From contig NC_064619.1 of NCBI RefSeq assembly GCF_023898315.1, positions 297,638,150 to 297,702,149 of the forward strand: a stretch of DNA of 64,000 nt. Reading direction: 5' to 3'. Within the stretch, counting starts at the first letter, position 1; every line of letters starts with the position of its first letter. Shown here in pieces: positions 11,544 through 21,802 of this stretch. The notes beneath the pieces were generated by a model. That model saw only the letters and a list, made by a program, of their open reading frames with translations. It was not told the DNA's origin and searched no databases. The position numbers and the translations under genes were made by a program. This stretch comes from Schistocerca nitens (Eukaryota > Arthropoda > Insecta > Orthoptera > Acrididae).

Positions 11544-12030
11544 TGTGGTGTCACGCCAGACACCACACTTGCTAGGTGGTAGCTTAAATCGGCCGCGGTC
11601 CATTAGTACATGTCGGACCCGCGTGTCGCCACTGTCAGGATCACAGACCGAGCGCCACCACAAGGCAGGTCTCGAGAGACGTACTAGCACTCGCCCCAGT
11701 TGTACGACGACGTTGCTAGCGACTATACGTACGAAGCCTTTCTCTCATTTGCCGAGAGACAGTTAGAATAGCCTTCAGCTAAGTTAATGGCTACTACCTA
11801 GCAAGGCGCCATTTGTACCATTGCATGTATCTCAAGATAGTCTCACGTGTATCATCAAGAATGCTGTATACCAAAGGACGATATAAAAGTTAAGTGTTCT
11901 AGTAGCTACGTTCTTTTCTTTATCACATTCATCACGTATCCTGTTCCAGACTTAACGCCAGACGGCGTGAGTTGACGCGTGCCCTTTCGGCTACTTGACT
12001 GTGGACTGGCTGCCTTAACAGTCCACTACA
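11544..12030 (+). mobile_element. Solo LTR (487 bp) with 5 bp target duplication
   Basis: The segment begins TGTGGTGTCAC and ends CCACTACA, and is flanked on both sides by 'gaaac' (11539-11543 and 12031-12035). Its start is a near-palindrome ('tgtggtgtca...gacaccaca'). A same-family copy of 489 bp in inverse orientation lies at 37175-37663. No internal region follows, so each looks like the product of LTR-LTR recombination. A fossil; the copies differ noticeably and are not recent. Confidence 0.8.
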
Positions 12031-12090
12031 GAAACGTCATCCAACGACGCTACAGAGCGTCATAGTCATAGGCGCCCGCGCATGTAAATA

Positions 12091-13293
12091 CACTGATCAA
12101 CCAGAACACTATGACCGCCTACCTAATAGCAGGTATTTCCACCTTTGGCATGGAAAACAGCAGCGACGCGTCGTGGCACGAAAGCAATGATGACTCGGTA
12201 GGTCACCGGAGGGAGCTGGCACCACATATGCGCATACAATCCACCAAATTCCCGTAAATTCCGGGGAGGGGACGATGAGATCTGACGTCACATTCAATTA
12301 CATCCCAGATGAGTTCGGTAGGATTCAGATATAGCGAATTGGGAGGCCAGTACGTCAATTTGGACTCTCCACTGAATGCCTCGAAACACTCCATCACACT
12401 CCTGGGCTTGTGACATGGCGCATTATCTATTGAAAATTTCCACTGCTGTCGAGAAAAATTATCATTGTGAAGGGGTGTACGTGGTCTGCAATCAGTGTAC
12501 GATACTACTCGGCCGTCATGGTGCCTTGCACGAGCTCCATTGAATCCATGGATGCCCACGATGTTCCCCAGAGCACAATGCAACAGCAGTCAGCTTGTCT
12601 CAAACCCACAGTAAAGGTGTTAAGGAGCTGTTCCCCTTGAGAGCGACGGATTCGCGCCCTCCCATCGGCAAGATGAAGGTATTGGGATTCGTCAGACCAT
12701 GCAATGCTCTGTCATTGCGCCAATGTCCAGGGCCGATGATCGAGTGCCCACTTCAGTCGTAGTTTTCGATGGCGTGGCGTTAACATTGGCACATGCATGG
12801 GTCGTCGGCTGCAGAGGCCCATCATTAGGAGTGTTCGGTGTACTGTGTATTCACACACACTTGTGCTTTAGGTAGCATTGAAAGCTGATGTTAGTTGTGC
12901 CACAGTTCGCCGCCTGTCCTGCTTTACCAGTCTGCCCAGCCTATGACGTCCGACATCTATAATGAGGAGCAGCTGCCCTACCCCATGACGTCTGGACGTA
13001 GTTTCACCTTGGTTTCGGCAAGTGTTGAAGACACTCACTACGGCACTCCTCGAACCGGCTGTAAGTCGTGCAGTTTCCGAAATGCTCGAGCCACCACAAT
13101 CAGCCCTGGAGCCCTCTGTCAAACTCAGATGCCTACCTTCCCCATTCTACACGCAGACAGCATGTTCACTGGTACTACATGCACAGTGCGTGTGTCTGAC
13201 TAGCGGTCATTTTTCAATAGGTGTCGCTGCTATCGCCTAGACAAGTTTGTATCGATAGTAGGTCGGTGATCATAATATTCTGGTTGATCACTG
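12091..13293 (-). mobile_element. Tc1-like DNA transposon, decayed
   Basis: Inverted ends 'cactgatcaaccagaa' (from 12091) and 'ttctggttgatcactg' (to 13293) are each followed by TA, the expected target duplication. On the minus strand there is a helix-turn-helix-like start (ISETARLTAGSRSAVVSVFN, RRTVAQLTSAFNAT; 12868-13122). Further down are VIGIHGFNGARARHHDGRV-like text and a degenerate third catalytic block (LNPTELIWDV; 12203-12583). The frame is interrupted several times, so it is a pseudogene. Length 1.2 kb is close to an ordinary Tc1 element. Confidence 0.75.
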
Positions 13294-13669
13294 TATTTCT
13301 AGAGGGTGGTAGCACAATGGATTTATTCAGTTTTCGCACCGGAACCTGTCATTGAAAGTTGGTACCAAAATGAAAAACCAATGGGCGTAGCCAGAGTAGA
13401 ACTGTAAAACAGCGGTCTGTTAATAAATGGTACCCCTAGTGATATAGCAGGGGCACAATTTCGTCTCCCAGTTACTATAATGGTTACAATCAAAATCCAG
13501 TTCTCGCAACGTACGTTGTACTGGCTGGAAAAACCATTAAAAATGTTATCAGCACAAAACCTGACATTCCTCGACAACACCTTAAACACCCATCTATTGT
13601 AGTCAATATACGAGGTGACAAAGTCACAGAAAGAACGAATTTCGGCAGAACAGCATATTTAGAGCTACG
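13294..13669. other. No identifiable gene
   Basis: About 370 bp of flanking DNA with no recognised feature. Its last four bases plus 13670-13673 provide the insertion site of the large LTR element. Confidence 0.4.
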
Positions 13670-13673
13670 GAGA

Positions 13674-14970
13674 TGCGAGGTGCCGGGGCTAGCAGTGTAT
13701 TTAACACTAAATTCTAGCATCTACATATGTAAATGATGCTCTAAGCCCCCCCTTTTTTAACTCCGACTTTTGCTGTTGCACAAGGATTAAAAGATATACG
13801 CGAACTGACTGTAATCAACCCTGCAAGTGGAGTAGAAAAGAGTTTGGCACCTGCAATAATTTAATTTGATAAATAAGTTAAATAAAGGAAGGTTTCATAA
13901 ACATAGTGAGAAATGATGGGTTGCTCTACCGATTAACAGAATGAAAGTTCTGCCCAAAATAACAATATGATTTATTAAGACTAAACACAAAATAATAAAC
14001 AAAATCACATGAATTCTAATTTGTAATACATCAAATTGACTCAAATTGGACACACATACAAACTCTGTAAAGGTGAAGTTGTCCCTAAACTAGATCGTGA
14101 GGTTGAAGACGAAGTGGTATGTGGAGCCAATTCCTTGCCACTCAAGTCTCAAGAGAGACACACAGCTAACCCAACAGTAATTGCTCCTACTCAAGACAGA
14201 ACAAAGTTAGAAAAAGACGAACAGGCGCGCTCTGCTGAGCTCTGATTATCACCCAGGAAAATCCCTATCTGCCGGTGCTGCGGACATACATTACCAAACT
14301 GTCTTCTTAACTGCCCGAAACACGATCTGGCGTCCCGCAGGCGAGGGCTGGTTGCTTCGACGTCCTCGACCGAAAGGCGACTGCCGACTCCCCACAAGAG
14401 CACCCGTACAGGCCGAACACAGAACATTCCCGCCCCCACGACAGTGGCCGTGGTTAAACGTTCCAATCAGCAACTCGAAAACCGGCGGAAATTCCACTCC
14501 ATTGCCGGAGCACAGCCATTCCACCAATGGAGATTCTTGGCGCCAATTTCTGTGCTGATTTTGCTACGTCACGGCGCTATGCCCTGAGCAAACCAATCAC
14601 CGTTACTATTTTGCAGAAAGTGAGGGAATTTTCCCGCCACAACTGCCAGGGTACACAAGTCATTCCCACGCCTCGCTGGTAGCCCGCCAGAAAGTGTTTT
14701 CGCTAAGTTTCTCCGAAGTAACAGAACCTCTAGCCCAGCCGCTACTTCACACCCCAGCGGGCGTGTCTCTTGACAATGTCGGCGTCTGCAAAGCATTCAC
14801 TCGACTGCCTCACACACGTCGGCTTAACCCGCCTGTCACCGGACCACCCGGGTGACAAGAGACGCTGCGTGGGAAGTCCGCGGGTGAAGGAATAGCAACT
14901 TCCCACCGCATTCAATTAGAGAGGAGAATCGTAAGATAGAAATATGAGAGGGGGCTCATGCCACCTCTCA
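13674..14970 (-). repeat. 3' LTR of the gypsy-type element
   Basis: 1297 bp, TG...CA bounded, matching 24435-25730 at about 99%. The short + strand frames at 14036-14245 and 14352-14558 recur in the other LTR and are repeats, not genes. Confidence 0.92.
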
Positions 14971-17900
14971 TTGCCCCTACGCCATTTTAGATTGTAATTG
15001 GTGAGCGGTTGGCTCTCTTAGGAGCAAGGTAGTGAGTCAATCGCCCAAGAACAATCTTAAAAACTGACTCCACATGCCGCACTCTATAAAAAAAATCACT
15101 GCAACTGAAAAATGCAGCTCATAGAGGGAGGATTATTTATGATGTAGCCAACTTCACCTTCTTAATATGGAACACTAACACTCACATCACACATCCATAC
15201 CCAGGGAGCCCCTTCCAAACACCGATTGACACAGACATTCACGCTCTAAATATGGCCCGGGCATGTGAGCCAAATATGGAGCAGTTTATTCTTTACAATC
15301 AGAGTTGGAGTGCTCCGCAATTAAATGCCCAAGATTTTACAACAATTTGAATCATGAAACTAACCTGAACTCACTCACACATGATAATATTTAAGTTAAC
15401 AATCTCTTTGTGAGCTTTCAGAATCTAGTTACAACCTCCGATTCATTCTGTCTCCCTGCAGCAAGAATAACCTTTACAAAATGTTCCCTGAACTGATGGT
15501 CCATTCACAATGACAGTGGTGGTATCTGCTTCAGTTTATGGGGACTTCAGGCACACTGTTTGCATACACACAACAATAAATACAAAATACAAAAAAAACA
15601 TGGTGTGGAGAACAATACAGTAATTTGTCATAAGAATTACAGTGTAAAACACAAACACATACAAGGTATAACATACATTACAAAAACAACACTAGAGAAA
15701 GAAATTTAAGAAAAAAAACAAGGTTCATGGGGCATCAAGTTGTGCGTGCACATTGCACAAAGTTCACGACTGTGCTGAGAATGAGGCACTAAATCACATT
15801 GTTAGAAATATTCGAAGCACTTCACAAATTCGACAGTACTGACATCTCATAGGGCTAAACGTCGGGTGTTGTTGCTACGTTGTTGCAACGGCAATAGGGT
15901 AGGAAGACACAGTGATAGGCTCTCCTCACGTCGATTAATTGTCTCTGAGGTCTATTTGTTGGGATACATCACTAGTCTAGGTCTCTTCTCTCGCTGGACA
16001 GTACTTTACGTTTCCCAATATTGCAGTTCGACGAGGGATGATGGCACGTGGAGTGACTCCACAAGTGTGTGAGGTCATCCATACAGGATCGAACTAGGAG
16101 TGACGATTGCTAAAACTGCTCTCTAAAAGAGAGGAGAAGTTAGAAATGAGACCATACATTTGTTAGTGTGGCACGATACTGCTTTGTGTATGCAGATCGG
16201 CCAATGCTAGTGAGTTGTAAAAACCCAAACAGGTGAGTATATAACGTCCCTTTCTGTCCTGAGGCACATGGGTCGCAGGTTCTGACACGATATGTGATCT
16301 TCTTCGTGTACTCACGACAACGTGGTCTGCCGCAGGGAATCCCTTCAAACGGCTGCCGCGTCTGGAGAGGTAGCAGGCTGTCGCGTGTGGGTCGCGTGTC
16401 AGTGTCAACGGCCAGCCTCACTTTCGCTTGTGCCCCGGCGAGGACCCCGCGTAATCCCTCAGGTACACGGCCTGGTGACTGTCAGCTTGCAGGACCGGAC
16501 GCTCGCCCTCTAGCAGGTAGCCAAAGACCTCTTGTTTTTGCGCTGGCTGGCCTCTGTATTGCCACGATACCCGTCATCTGCACAGTTCTTACAAAAATCT
16601 TAAGCCTAACTTTTTCCCATGACCTTCTATGTTATAATAAATTTACATAATGACACATTGATGGTCTGTCATTTCAGACACTCTTATTTTACTTTTATAG
16701 TTATTTATCTGTAGCTATCATTATAACATCTAATCTAGACATGGAAATAATTTATTTTGATATATGTGTAGAGACCGATCTCAGTATTGTACATGGTGTG
16801 TGATAACTGATGCTATGTAACGGATGAACAACTAAATGTGCGGGCCCGCACCAATATTACTATTACTTATATAGATCGACAGTAGACATGCTCAAGAATT
16901 AACTACCATATGCCAACGATCTACATTCTATGTCTTCGGAATAAATTATGTTATTATGCAGGCTGAAGTTTTACTGTGCTATAAGGAACATTCAACTATG
17001 CTACTTTCGCTCGCCCGTCGTCCCTCCATCTCGGGTCTGTGGTTTGGTGACCTGAAAAATAGCATCTCAACAGGCGCGCGCCACGCTTGTGGTAGAAAAC
17101 CCCCACAATAATAATCTAGCTATTGTTAAATCCTACAGTTTAACTTATCCTAGTATATCGTACTTTCCCTTTTTTTTATTTATTTATTTTATTTATTTAT
17201 TTATTTTTTTTTTTGTTTACATTATACAATACTCTTACATAATTCCTGTTACGCTGAGATGTCTCGCTGCTCGCCGCTATTGACGACAGTGAGGTGCGCG
17301 CCGTACGACATGGCCTCCGAGTTCTCACTACGCCTCACTGAAACTCCAGAGACTGGGTTAGCCATGGCTATACACGACAATAAATTTATAGTTGCAACTT
17401 CTTTTTTTTTATGTTATGCAGTCTTCGCGATCAAAGCACACCTTTCCAGAGGCAATGTAATATGACCAAGCCAGGACTGGTTCCTGTTGCGGATTCAGTC
17501 GCCCAACACACGCCAGCTACAGAGTATGTCACGAATCTCCAAGTATAATTCCTTGGTTATTCATCTGTGACATTCACGAGCAGCACGCTAAATCGCCAAA
17601 CTGCACATTGGCATGGTAGGCTTTATGCCCGCATTTCTATCGTCTAGGGCACCATTGGCGTCAAACGCTCACAGGTTCACCCCGACTTGCAAGACAACGA
17701 TGCTGGCGCAGCTCTGCAAAAACTATACTGCCCATATTCATCCTCTAAATCACGCAATATACCACAATCTTGCAGTGCACTGACGCGTGCCTGCAAGCAT
17801 TGGTATGAACGACTCACGAACTGGTTGTGGCCGCTATGGAGCGTATCACGACTTCTCAGAACGCTTCTAAGAGCACGTTCTTGTATGCGCCCGTTTGTGC

Positions 17901-18430
17901 GACATCTCGTCACTCATCTTTATCCCTTAACATGGACACCAGATAGGAAAGGACAAAAACATTGCTCATGGAAAGGTAGTGCCTCTTATCGCAACGACAG
18001 AGGAGATCCCGAACATAGACAAAAAAAATTAACAGCAGTAAATTCTTATGCAGCGTGTTAATACTTTGACAATCTTAATCTATTAATGCAACTATTATCG
18101 TTCCCCGAAGAAAGGTCCATATATTTGTCTATTCTACTATGTACACCACTTACACTACTATTATAGCAAGGTTCAAATGGTTCAAATGGCTCTGAGCACT
18201 ATGGGACTCAACATCTTAGGTCATAAGTCCCCTAGAACTTAGAACTACTTAAACCTAACTAACCTAAGGACATCACACACACCCATGCCCGAGGCAGGAT
18301 TCGAACCTGCGACCGTAGCAGTCCCGCGGTTCCGGACTGCAGCGCCAGAACCGCTAGACCACCGCGGCCGGCTACTATAGCAAGGTTCATGTATTTGCCC
18401 ATTCTACTATGTACACCACTTACACTACTA
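14971..18430 (-). other. Noncoding 3' internal region of the LTR element
   Basis: About 3.4 kb between the end of pol and the 3' LTR. No frame longer than 124 codons was seen, and none is recognisable as envelope or another viral protein. It includes an A/T-rich stretch with 'tttatttatttatttatttt' near 17170-17215 and a short imperfect tandem duplication of about 50 bp on either side of the SINE (18120-18165 and 18385-18430). Next to the LTR, the minus strand has a short purine-rich run near 14971-14980 that could serve as polypurine tract. Confidence 0.6.
18176..18375 (-). mobile_element. tRNA-derived SINE, family A (copy 1)
   Basis: A complete copy: 'ttcaaatggctctgagcac' at the tail end, 'gaggcaggattcgaacctgc' (B box, inverse) and 'ccgcggccgg' at the head. 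It is flanked by the direct repeat 'tatagcaaggttca' (18162-18175 and 18376-18389). It is inserted in the 3' internal region of the LTR element, so it is younger than that element. Confidence 0.92.
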
Positions 18431-21400
18431 CTATTCCACGAACTCCTTTATGTGAGAGATGTGGTGGAGTCCTATGGACTTCTTTCCTTTCAGCGTCTCC
18501 AATTCATAAGCATTGTGGTGAGCTGCTCTCCTTATACGGTACGGGCCGTTGTAAACAGAATAGAATTTTTGGCATTTCATCTTTTGTTTGTTCGAAAGTC
18601 GGAAAGACTTCACGAGCACCTTTTGTTCAATTTGGAAGTGTCGTAGACGAGCTCCCCTGTCGGCACGTCTCTTCCTGACCTCTGCTGCAGCCCGTATCCT
18701 CTTGAGAGCCAAATCCACTATGGCTTGGTGCTGCGTTCGCGCCCTTGGTGGGAAGTTTACGACCTCGGTTATCAAGTCCTTAGGAATCCGGTTTTTCAGT
18801 ACTGTAATGGGTGCCAATTTTGTTATCCCATGGGGTGCCTCATTGATCACCTCCTGGAAGTCTTTAAGGAAAACGTCCCATGTCGTGTGCTGTTTGTTAC
18901 AGTACAACCGGCACAAGTTTCCGAGTTCCTTAATAACCCGTTCTGCAGCATTCGAGCTCGGATGGTGTGAAGATATAAAAACGGGATCAATTTTACATCC
19001 ACGCAACGTCTCCTTCCATGTTTTTGACTTAAACTGTGGCCCGTTATCAGAAATAATTTTACTCACATGACCAACCTGTGGTAGGAAATCCCGGATTAGG
19101 GCTCGTGATACAGTTCGTCCTGTCGCCCTCTTCAGTGGCGTAAAGGTAACGTATTTGGACGTTAGTTCAACAAACACTAATACGTAAGTATATCCTCTTC
19201 TTGTTCTTGGCAAAGGTCCCATCAAATCTGTTGCTGCTAATTGTCTTAATTTGGTCGGTACGATTGGGTATAATGGTGCCTGCATGCTGACAGTGGTGTG
19301 CTTAGCCTTTTGGCAGTCTTTACACACCGACAGTACCCTCCGTATTCGACGCTCCATGTTTCGAAAGTAACACATGGTCCTTAGCTTGAGATTGCACTTG
19401 CGTGGTCCGAAGTGTCCATAGCTGAGGTGTGTATGCCATATAACCTTGTTTATTAGGTGTTCGGGGATGCATACCCCCCATTCAGTGTCATTGGCATAAT
19501 TTCGGTGGAAAATTATGCCTTTCCGCAAGAGGTAGTACTGCCTGATGGTGGCGTGTCTTCTGTCTATCCATTTCTGTTTCAATAACACTAGGGCAGGGTC
19601 CTTGTCTTGCTCCTTCTTGATGTCCTGCATACTACAGGTAATAAAATTTTCAAAGGCTACTTTCTGCATATAGAAAAGGCAGTAGTGATTTTCCTCCAGA
19701 TCTTCTTCCATGTTGTACTCAAATCCGATCGGTGACCGTGATAAGGCGTCTGCAATAATGTTCTGACTGCCGGGGATATATTCTATCGAAAAGTTGTACT
19801 GCTGCAGATATGATGCCCACCTAATGAGCCGCCTGTGATTAAGCTTTGCAGTCATCAAGAACTCGAGTGCCTTGTGGTCTGTGTAGACCCTCGTCTTGCG
19901 ACCAAACAGAAGGTATCTGAATTTTTCAAACTCCCATACAATAGCCAGCGCCTCTAACTCGGTTACTGAGTAATTCCTCTCACTCTTGGCTAGTACTCTG
20001 CTACCAAACGCAATTGTTTTCCACACCCTGTTTCCTTCATGTACATAGTCTTGGAACACCATGACACCCAGACCTGAGTATGAACTGTCCGTTACTATGC
20101 AAAGCTCTTCTGCTAAATTAGGGTGTGATAGGATGGGTGCTTGTAATAATGCGAATTTTAATGCTTTCCATTCGGATTCGGCCGCCTCATCCCATTCCCA
20201 AGGAATCTTCTTTCCTGTAAGTTGATGCAACCTAGGACTGCTCTGAGTTTTGACATGTATAAAGCGGTTGTAAAAATTTATGATCCCCAAGAACCCCCTT
20301 AACTGCTTCTTTGTCGTAGGAATGGGAAACTTTTCAATCGCTTCGATCTTTTCGGGATTTGGCGCAATGCCCTCACCCGTGATGATATGTCCTAGAAATT
20401 TGACAGAGGACGTCCCAAAATTCGATTTTTCGATATTGATAGTCACGCCGTATTCCTTGAATGTCGCAAGGAGTTCACCGAGGACCGCATTGTGCTCTCC
20501 CCAAGATTTCTCCGCGATCAGCAAATCGTCCACATAGCTGGTGACATGACGTTTCAAATTATCGCTTAGTATGCCGTCCAGCCCCCGAATGAATGCGGCA
20601 GACGAAATGTTCAAACCAAATGGGAGACGACGAAACCGGTAACATCTTCCAAATGCTAAAAAGGCTGTGTACTGTCTGCAATTTGGATGGAGCTCGATCT
20701 GCCAGAAACTCGATTTTAGATCAACTGATGAGAAGATTGATATTCCATGGAAGTTTTGTAAGAGTTCCTCTAATCGTTCCGGTCTGTCTGTTTCGGGTTC
20801 TATTATGGTATTAATTTGTCGCGAATCCAAGACTAAACGAATACTACCATCTGCCTTCTCGACTACTCTTAACGGGTTATTATAGGCTGAAGCCGTAGGT
20901 TCTATTATTCCTTCACTCAGCATTCGCGTAATTTCAGCTGCTACTTTCCGTCGATATGCCAAGGGGATTGGATAGGGTGGCACACGAAACTGGTTGTGCG
21001 GACGTACACGAAATTCATATTGGAAGTACTTTATTGATCCTGTCTTGGGAAGGAAGACCTCCGCATGTTCTACTAGTAATTTATGAAGTTCTTTGCGGTG
21101 TTCGCACCTTATATTCTTTATTGCTTCCACTTTTTCTCCTATTTTCTCCTTTATTTCTCCCATTATTCCGACTTCATTCTCATCCGTGTCCTCTCCCCTA
21201 CCCGCAACGTCGACCTGTTCTTCCTTTCTGTCTTTCAGACACGCATAGTTTATCCGAACACAGTTAGACGGTAGTTGAGCTGGGATCAGCTGGTCGTCGA
21301 ACTTAATGTGGACGGGATTCCCTTTCCTCAAAACCACTTCACCTCGTCCTAGATCAACTATCGCTTCATGTTCATTTAGGAAGTCCGTTCCTATTATCAT

Positions 21401-21736
21401 GTCGATCGCCAGATTTGGCACGATCCAGAAGTTAGACTCTGTTTTGTGTCCTTGGCAGGAGAATTCCAGTCTTGTTTGTTGGGTGACCTCCGTACATTTA
21501 CCCGCTAATGCCCCTTTTATTTTGGTTTTCTTAACCGATAGGACAGGCCAGTCCATCTCCTGAGAGCACCTCTTGTATGCTGCCTCAGATATTGCTGTTA
21601 TGTAGCTTCCACTATCTATTATCGCATTCAGACTCTTTTCAGCTATTGCTACTGTGATAAGAGGCTGCCGATCATGTCGAGGAGTTGCTTTATGTTCCTC
21701 GAGCAGGATTTCTGATAAATCTTCGTAATGTATCAT
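18431..21736 (-). CDS. pol: pol polyprotein of the gypsy-type element
   Basis: The frame is 1101 codons and open throughout. In order it shows an aspartic protease with the DSGS active site near residue 37, and a reverse transcriptase with the catalytic YVDDLL box in its first half. RNase H follows with TDSSYSGLG and TDHKALEFL. A zinc-binding integrase N-domain (H...H...C...C, including CKDCQKAKH) comes next, then an integrase core with DLMGPLP and ISDNGPQF, and a C-terminal domain rich in basic residues. This PR-RT-RH-IN order is that of Ty3/gypsy. It lies in the same frame as gag with a 66 bp spacer, which suggests expression as a gag-pol read-through product, as some retroelements do; this is inference. 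It looks whole. Confidence 0.93.
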   Translation of the reverse strand: MIHYEDLSEILLEEHKATPRHDRQPLITVAIAEKSLNAIIDSGSYITAISEAAYKRCSQEMDWPVLSVKKTKIKGALAGKCTEVTQQTRLEFSCQGHKTESNFWIVPNLAIDMIIGTDFLNEHEAIVDLGRGEVVLRKGNPVHIKFDDQLIPAQLPSNCVRINYACLKDRKEEQVDVAGRGEDTDENEVGIMGEIKEKIGEKVEAIKNIRCEHRKELHKLLVEHAEVFLPKTGSIKYFQYEFRVRPHNQFRVPPYPIPLAYRRKVAAEITRMLSEGIIEPTASAYNNPLRVVEKADGSIRLVLDSRQINTIIEPETDRPERLEELLQNFHGISIFSSVDLKSSFWQIELHPNCRQYTAFLAFGRCYRFRRLPFGLNISSAAFIRGLDGILSDNLKRHVTSYVDDLLIAEKSWGEHNAVLGELLATFKEYGVTINIEKSNFGTSSVKFLGHIITGEGIAPNPEKIEAIEKFPIPTTKKQLRGFLGIINFYNRFIHVKTQSSPRLHQLTGKKIPWEWDEAAESEWKALKFALLQAPILSHPNLAEELCIVTDSSYSGLGVMVFQDYVHEGNRVWKTIAFGSRVLAKSERNYSVTELEALAIVWEFEKFRYLLFGRKTRVYTDHKALEFLMTAKLNHRRLIRWASYLQQYNFSIEYIPGSQNIIADALSRSPIGFEYNMEEDLEENHYCLFYMQKVAFENFITCSMQDIKKEQDKDPALVLLKQKWIDRRHATIRQYYLLRKGIIFHRNYANDTEWGVCIPEHLINKVIWHTHLSYGHFGPRKCNLKLRTMCYFRNMERRIRRVLSVCKDCQKAKHTTVSMQAPLYPIVPTKLRQLAATDLMGPLPRTRRGYTYVLVFVELTSKYVTFTPLKRATGRTVSRALIRDFLPQVGHVSKIISDNGPQFKSKTWKETLRGCKIDPVFISSHHPSSNAAERVIKELGNLCRLYCNKQHTTWDVFLKDFQEVINEAPHGITKLAPITVLKNRIPKDLITEVVNFPPRARTQHQAIVDLALKRIRAAAEVRKRRADRGARLRHFQIEQKVLVKSFRLSNKQKMKCQKFYSVYNGPYRIRRAAHHNAYELETLKGKKSIGLHHISHIKEFVE

Positions 21737-21802
21737 CCGTAGTTGGCCAGGTCCGAGATTACCTGCGAAATTCCGGCGGCCTGTGTTCGCACTAGTCTGG
21801 CG

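Noticed and set aside
14036-14245. 69-codon frame repeated identically at 24796-25005
   Set aside because: It is duplicated because both copies lie in the LTR pair; no sign of a gene.
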